Shown here piece by piece: positions 62,999 through 64,000 of a stretch of 64,000 bases of DNA; the first letter of the stretch is position 1, and every line of letters begins with the position of its first letter. The position numbers were made by a program, and so were the translations under genes. The notes beneath the pieces were generated by a model that saw only the letters and a list, made by a program, of their open reading frames with translations, was not told the DNA's origin and ran no database searches. The stretch covers positions 5,704,245 to 5,768,244 of the forward strand of contig OX031066.1 of NCBI GenBank assembly GCA_943736015.1, read 5' to 3'. The stretch comes from Tridacna crocea (taxonomy: Eukaryota > Mollusca > Bivalvia > Cardiida > Cardiidae).

Positions 62999-64000
62999 AT
63001 AACGCTTTACTAATCTTGAGTGCAATCTTTTAACAACCTTGAGAAAGAAGACTGTAGAAACCATTGTGAGAAAATGAAATAATGCTGGTAACCATTGTAG
63101 TCCCGTGTTTTATGTAACAAAGTTGCATCCTTGTTCCCTGTTTAATGAAAAAAAGTTGCATTCTTGTCCCTTTTCCTATGTCACAAAGTAGCATTTTTTC
63201 CAATGTTTTATGTCACCAAGTTGCATTTTTTTCCCATGTTTTATGTCACAAAGTTGCGTGCTTATCCCCAATGTCACGGAACAAAGTTGCATTCTTGTCC
63301 CCCATGTCACAGAACAAAGTTGCATTCTTGTCCCCCATGTCATGGAACAAAGTTGCATTCTTGTCCCTCATGTCATGGAACAAAGTTGCATTCTTGTCCG
63401 GGCCTGCTAAATAGAACTAAGTTGCATTCTTGACCTGTTTTATGTAACAAAGTCAAATTCTTGTACCCTGTTTTATGTCCCAAAATCGAATTCTTGTCCC
63501 CTGTTTTATGGAACAAATCTAAATACTTGTACCCAGTTCTATGTCCCAGAGTTGCATTCTTGTCCGCTGTTTTATGTAACAAAGTTGAATACTTGTGCCC
63601 TGTTTTATGTCCCAAAGTTGAATACTTGTACTTTGTTTTATGTAACAAAGTTGTACCTAGTTTTATGTCCCAGAGTTGAATTCTTGTCCCCTGTTTTATG
63701 TAACAAAGTAGAATGCTTGTACCCTTTTTTATTTAACAAAGTTGAATATTTGTACTGTTTTATGTCCCAAAGTCGAATTCTTGTCCCCTGTTGTCTGTAC
63801 CGAAATTGAATTCTTGTCCGGGCTTTATGTAACAAAGTTGCATTCTTGTCCCCTGTTTTATGTTGCAAAGTTGCATTCTTGTCCCCTGTTTTCTCATAGT
63901 ATTTCCTACCCTATCAAAGTCAGAAATCATCATATTGCCAAGATTTTATTTGCTGTCTGCAGATGCTTGGAATTCGGACTTGTCTAAAACTTTGGTATTT
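62999..64000 (-). mobile_element. TTAA hairpin MITE swollen by a minisatellite, cut by window edge
   Basis: Left: AACGCTTTACTAATC, CTTGAGAAAGAAGACTG, GTGAGAAAATGAAATAATGC, GGTAACC. Right, after the array: CTCATAGTATTTCCTACCCT, ATCAAAGTCAGAAATCATC (A2 mark) and GTCTGCAGATGCTTGG. The array replaces the hairpin tip and right stem arm. Confidence 0.85.
63093..63893 (+). repeat. 33-bp minisatellite, about 24 units, inside a MITE
   Basis: Unit CAAAGTTGCATTCTTGTCCC plus CTGTTTTATGTAA or ...GTCC. Around 63260-63390 a homogeneous sub-block uses CATGTCAYGGAA instead. As 33 is a multiple of three, several frames on both strands stay open and yield an 11-residue repeat (FYVTKLHSCPL-like); I see no promoter, splice site or start context for any of them. 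Confidence 0.94.

Noticed and set aside
63145-63987. Overlapping open frames with an 11-residue repeat
   Set aside because: Produced by a 33-bp minisatellite with few stop codons; open in several frames on both strands at once, without start context or splice signals.

Overview
The window reads as metazoan nuclear DNA, AT-rich and extremely repeat-dense. It holds only one host gene that I can support: a split START-domain (lipid-transfer) gene on the + strand, seen as two GT-AG exons 16.4 kb apart. There are no bacterial operons, no phage genes, no rRNA genes and no CRISPR array. A bivalve mollusc is my best guess, from the general style of the MITEs and foldback repeats and the giant introns; that is an inference, not a proof. 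Nearly all long open frames in the window are translations of repeats, mostly of one palindrome, and are not genes.

The dominant component is a single MITE superfamily, about 100 copies and fragments, roughly a third of the window. A full copy is about 225-230 bp. It is bounded by TTAA, has short terminal inverted repeats (CCCTTTACC...GGTAAAGGG) and carries an off-centre, near-perfect 67-bp palindrome (two 33-bp arms around one base, centre GGTNACC). I call the long-arm-first direction '+'. I separate subfamilies A1 to A4 (same hairpin, different long arm), B (hairpin centre GCTCGTCACGAGC) and C (centre CTCGTTACGAG). TTAA target duplication is shown directly by an empty and a filled site inside the window, and with the CCCT-type end it points to a piggyBac-like non-autonomous element. 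No transposase is present.

Layout. 1-9.2 kb: dense MITEs, two copies of a second TTAA-bounded family (E), small foldbacks. 9.2-13.4 kb: an inverted-repeat element at 9.4-10.0 kb and a quiet stretch. 13.4-17.7 kb: MITE pair, a 1.9-kb element full of TACGG motifs nested in a MITE, the first copy of a 620-bp repeat (R), and a TRIM-like LTR miniature. 19.76 kb: START exon, closely flanked by MITEs. 22.4-26.6 kb: third E copy, a perfect 70-bp palindrome, then a MITE-free stretch with 11 copies of a GTAACGGAAGTTAA-like motif. 28.98-30.41 kb: an element with a seven-unit 157-bp tandem array. 36.26 kb: second START exon. 36.4-52.4 kb: MITE after MITE, with a Mutator-like insertion at 41.6 kb. 52.5-53.9 kb: a 25-bp minisatellite. 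54-62.9 kb: further MITEs, two R copies, several foldbacks, nested MITEs. 63.1-63.9 kb: a 33-bp minisatellite grown inside the hairpin of a MITE.

The most interesting signal is in the MITE hairpins. Individual copies carry private base changes present in BOTH arms, so the two arms seem to be corrected against each other or held complementary. Linked oddities are hairpin-less copies, tandem copies sharing one TTAA, MITE-in-MITE nesting, a duplicated hairpin, and a minisatellite occupying a hairpin loop.
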